Assembly: GCA_018241665.1 (NCBI GenBank)
Contig: JAFEDK010000019.1
Coordinates: 325,842-389,841, forward strand
Reading direction: 5' to 3'
From: Pseudomonadota bacterium
GTDB lineage: Bacteria; Pseudomonadota; Gammaproteobacteria; Burkholderiales; Rhodocyclaceae
Length of the DNA stretch: 64,000 nt
Position numbers and translations under genes: made by a program
Notes under the pieces: generated by a model
Told to the model about the DNA's origin: nothing
Databases searched by the model: none
Seen by the model: the letters and a program-made list of their open reading frames with translations, nothing else
Part shown: one piece after another, positions 61,888-64,000 of the stretch
Position numbering within the stretch: the stretch's first letter is position 1
Layout of the letters: every line of letters begins with the position of its first letter

Positions 61888-63606
61888 ATGAAAACCCGAC
61901 TCAAGGCCCTGTGTGCCAGCCTGGCCCTCGTCCCCATGTTCGCCGGCGCCAGCCTGGCCCCCTACAGCCCCGTCACCGACGCCCGCCTGACCAAGCCCGA
62001 GGCCGGCAACTGGCTGATGTACCGCGGCAACTACGAGGGCTGGGGCTATAGCCCGCTCAAGCAGATCACCAACCAGAACGTCGGCAAGCTGGTGCCGGCC
62101 TGGTCCTACACCACCGGCATGACCGAGGGCCACCAGGCGCCGCCCATCGTCAATAACGGCTACATGTACGTGTCCACCCCCAACAACCAGGTGATCGCGC
62201 TGGAAGCCGCCACCGGCAAGGAGCTGTGGCGCTACAAGAAAACCATCCCCGACGAGCTGATGCAGCTCCACCCCACCAACCGCGGCGTGGCGCTGTACGG
62301 CGACAAGCTCTACCTGGCCACCACCGACGCCTTCCTGGTGGCCCTCGACGCGGCCACCGGCAAGGAGCTGTGGAAGGTGCCCGTGGCCGACTGGAAAAAG
62401 GGCTATTACATGACCCTCGCCCCGCTGGCCGCCAAGGGCAAGATCATGGTCGGCTCGTCCGGCGGCGAGCTGGGCATCCGCGGCTTCGTCGCCGCCTTCG
62501 ACGCGGAAAGCGGCAAGGAAGCCTGGCGCACCTACACCATCGCCGGCCCCGGCGAAGCGGGCAGCGAAACCTGGCCCGGCGAGACCTACAAGACCGGCGG
62601 CGGCTCGGTGTGGATCACCGGCACCTACGATTCCCAGACCAACATCGCCTACTGGGGCGTCGGCAACGCCGGCCCGTGGATGCCCGACACCCGCCCCGGC
62701 GACAACCTCTACGCCAACTCCACCATCGCCCTCGACGTGGACACCGGCAAGATCAAGGGCCACCACCAGTACCACTGGAACGATGCCTGGGACTGGGACG
62801 AAGTCTCCGCACCGCTGCTGATCGACCTGGAGCACAAGGGCAAGAAGTTCAAGTCCCTGGTGCACGCCGGCCGCAACGGCTACCTGTGGCTGCTGGAGCG
62901 CACCCAGGACAAGGTCAATTACGTGGATGCCTGGCCCTACGTGACGCAGAACGTGTTCACCAGCCTCGACCCCAAGACCGGCCGGCCGACCTACGACCCG
63001 AAGCGCATTCCGGGCACCGGCAAGAAGACCGACTTCTGTCCGTCCCTGTGGGGCGGCAAGGACTGGCCGCCGGAGGCCTACAACCCGCAGACCGGCCTGC
63101 TCTACATCCCGGCCAACAACAACCTGTGCTCCGAGCTGACCGGCGAACCAGTCAAGTACAAGGCCGGCAGCCTGTACATCGGCGTGTCCCTCGACAACAT
63201 CCTGACCAACGTGCGGATGACCGAGAAATCCCGCCAGCACATCGGTGAAGTGCAGGCCTGGGACCTGAAGACCGGCAAGAAGGTGTGGACCCACACCTAC
63301 CCCGAGATGAACTGGGGCCCGCTGATGACCACCGCCGGCAACCTGGTGTTCGGCGGCGGCACCAACGACCGCATGTTCCGCGCCCTCGACGCCAGGAGCG
63401 GCAAGGTGCTGTGGGAGACCCCGACCCCGTCCGGCGTCACCGGCGTGCCCTCGTCCTTCGAGGTGAATGGCGAGCAGTACGTGGCCGTGCAGTCCGGCTG
63501 GGGCGTCGATGCCCAGCGCATGCAGGGCGCCTTCGACGCGGTGCTCGACCACAAGACCGTCGTGCCCCAGGGCGGCACGATCCTGGTCTACAAGCTGCAG
63601 AAGTAA
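61888..63606 (+). CDS. PQQ-dependent alcohol dehydrogenase
   Basis: A 572-residue periplasmic quinoprotein with an eight-bladed propeller. A signal peptide ends near FAGASLA. Docking motifs such as AATGKELW recur through the chain. Metal and catalytic residues are E194 (SGGELGI), N260 (GVGNAGPW), D302 and D304 in A-W-D302-W-D304-E. The D-x-D pair is the pattern seen in lanthanide-dependent enzymes, where calcium enzymes have Ala or Ser at the second position. The vicinal Cys pair of methanol-dehydrogenase relatives is absent (LHPTNRG in its place). There is no C-terminal heme domain, so electrons must leave to a partner, perhaps the preceding Rieske protein. An alcohol or aldehyde substrate is assumed. 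Confidence 0.9.
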   Translation: MKTRLKALCASLALVPMFAGASLAPYSPVTDARLTKPEAGNWLMYRGNYEGWGYSPLKQITNQNVGKLVPAWSYTTGMTEGHQAPPIVNNGYMYVSTPNNQVIALEAATGKELWRYKKTIPDELMQLHPTNRGVALYGDKLYLATTDAFLVALDAATGKELWKVPVADWKKGYYMTLAPLAAKGKIMVGSSGGELGIRGFVAAFDAESGKEAWRTYTIAGPGEAGSETWPGETYKTGGGSVWITGTYDSQTNIAYWGVGNAGPWMPDTRPGDNLYANSTIALDVDTGKIKGHHQYHWNDAWDWDEVSAPLLIDLEHKGKKFKSLVHAGRNGYLWLLERTQDKVNYVDAWPYVTQNVFTSLDPKTGRPTYDPKRIPGTGKKTDFCPSLWGGKDWPPEAYNPQTGLLYIPANNNLCSELTGEPVKYKAGSLYIGVSLDNILTNVRMTEKSRQHIGEVQAWDLKTGKKVWTHTYPEMNWGPLMTTAGNLVFGGGTNDRMFRALDARSGKVLWETPTPSGVTGVPSSFEVNGEQYVAVQSGWGVDAQRMQGAFDAVLDHKTVVPQGGTILVYKLQK

Positions 63607-63727
63607 GCCCGCCCCCCCAATCCCCCCCACTCCACCCCGGTTCAGCCCACCCGCGCGATCCGCCCCGCGCCGCCCTCCGGCGGCGCGGCGGGAGGACTCA
63701 CGCCCAAAAACGACAAAGGAGACATTC

Positions 63728-64000
63728 ATGCAGACCCTTCACACCCCGTTCCGCCGCCTGCTGGCCGCCAGCGCACTGGCCGGCCTCGGCGCCGCCTGCG
63801 CCCCCGCCGCCTTCGCCCAGACCACCTTCGACGTCATCGGCCCCCACGAATACGAGTTGCCGGTGGACTTCAAGCCCTTCAACGTCTTCGTGCAGTACGG
63901 CTACGTGCAGAACAACAAGGACACCTTCAACGCCAACGGCGACAAGGTGAAGGGCGACGGCAGCCAGACCATCGTCGGCATGTCCAAGTACGTGCGCTTC
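63728..64000 (+). CDS. Exported protein, third gene of the PQQ operon (cut by the window end)
   Basis: The first 91 codons only. A signal peptide (MQTLHTPFRRLLAASAL... cleaved near AAFAQ) is followed by ELPVDFKPFNVFVQYGYVQNN, a possible beta-strand start. The pattern resembles the opening of outer-membrane transporter proteins of the phenol-degradation MetA type, but 91 residues are too few to be sure. GGAGA precedes the ATG. It follows the dehydrogenase by 121 bases and is probably co-transcribed. Confidence 0.55.
   Translation, partial: MQTLHTPFRRLLAASALAGLGAACAPAAFAQTTFDVIGPHEYELPVDFKPFNVFVQYGYVQNNKDTFNANGDKVKGDGSQTIVGMSKYVRF

Overview
This 64 kb window is a high-GC bacterial chromosome segment. 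Gene content and order (hpf-ptsN-hprK behind rpoN, an overlapping riboflavin-nusB-thiL-pgpA-cinA run leading into recA-recX, ttcA beside a pteridine reductase and a MidA-type methyltransferase, and the lipB-lipA pair) suggest a betaproteobacterium, most likely of the order Rhodocyclales. The order-level placement is an inference from gene order and composition. No rRNA or tRNA gene and no transposase was seen.

Layout. 1-3.3 kb: a HAD phosphatase, a DUF4337 membrane protein, a histidine phosphatase, and a striking array of 21-bp phased palindromes (array 1). 3.4-10.7 kb: a sigma54-controlled catabolic island. A VanB-type reductase, a Rieske oxygenase, a DUF1302 outer-membrane protein and a DUF1329 protein are transcribed leftward from a -24/-12 promoter, opposite a XylR/DmpR-like activator. 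10.7-16.5 kb: a NUDIX hydrolase, a 1448-residue CheR-PAS-histidine kinase-receiver hybrid, and a two-CBS protein. 16.8-27.2 kb: housekeeping block (ribE, ribBX, ribH, nusB, thiL, pgpA, cinA, recA with LexA box, recX, lptB, rpoN, hpf, ptsN, hprK). 27-45 kb: a PsiF-like protein, an FHA protein, ttcA, pteridine reductase, MidA family, a hydrolase, a PbpC with a degenerate transpeptidase, cca, slt, a 5-formyl-THF cyclo-ligase, oxyR, a lipoprotein DegP and a TonB receptor. 45-51.6 kb: an HME-RND metal-efflux operon with a PII-like gene. 51.7-54.9 kb: dacC, ybeD, lipB, lipA. 54.9-57 kb: an AT-richer island with a DRT2-like defence reverse transcriptase and a structured upstream leader. 57-58.8 kb: a LysR regulator followed by a dense repeat region (15-bp tandem repeat, two REP-like palindromes and a second 21-bp phased array). 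58.8-64 kb: an AcoR-like sigma54 activator opposite a sigma54-promoted operon with a Tat-exported Rieske protein, a PQQ dehydrogenase and the start of a third exported protein.

How it fits together. rpoN lies in the same window as two enhancer-binding activators, each facing a near-perfect sigma54 promoter. The window therefore carries two inducible catabolic modules, one probably for a hydrophobic aromatic compound and one for a periplasmic alcohol or aldehyde.

Most unusual features. (1) Two arrays of about 13 and 16 units, each unit exactly 21 bp, with a short palindrome at its centre. The cores differ (CGAA-NN-TTCG at 2.5 kb, GTCAT-ATGAC-like at 58.4 kb) but the architecture is identical. 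(2) The DRT2-like system with a candidate template RNA. (3) A five-copy REP-like palindrome family, two copies of which bracket array 2. (4) A PbpC that has lost all three transpeptidase motifs.
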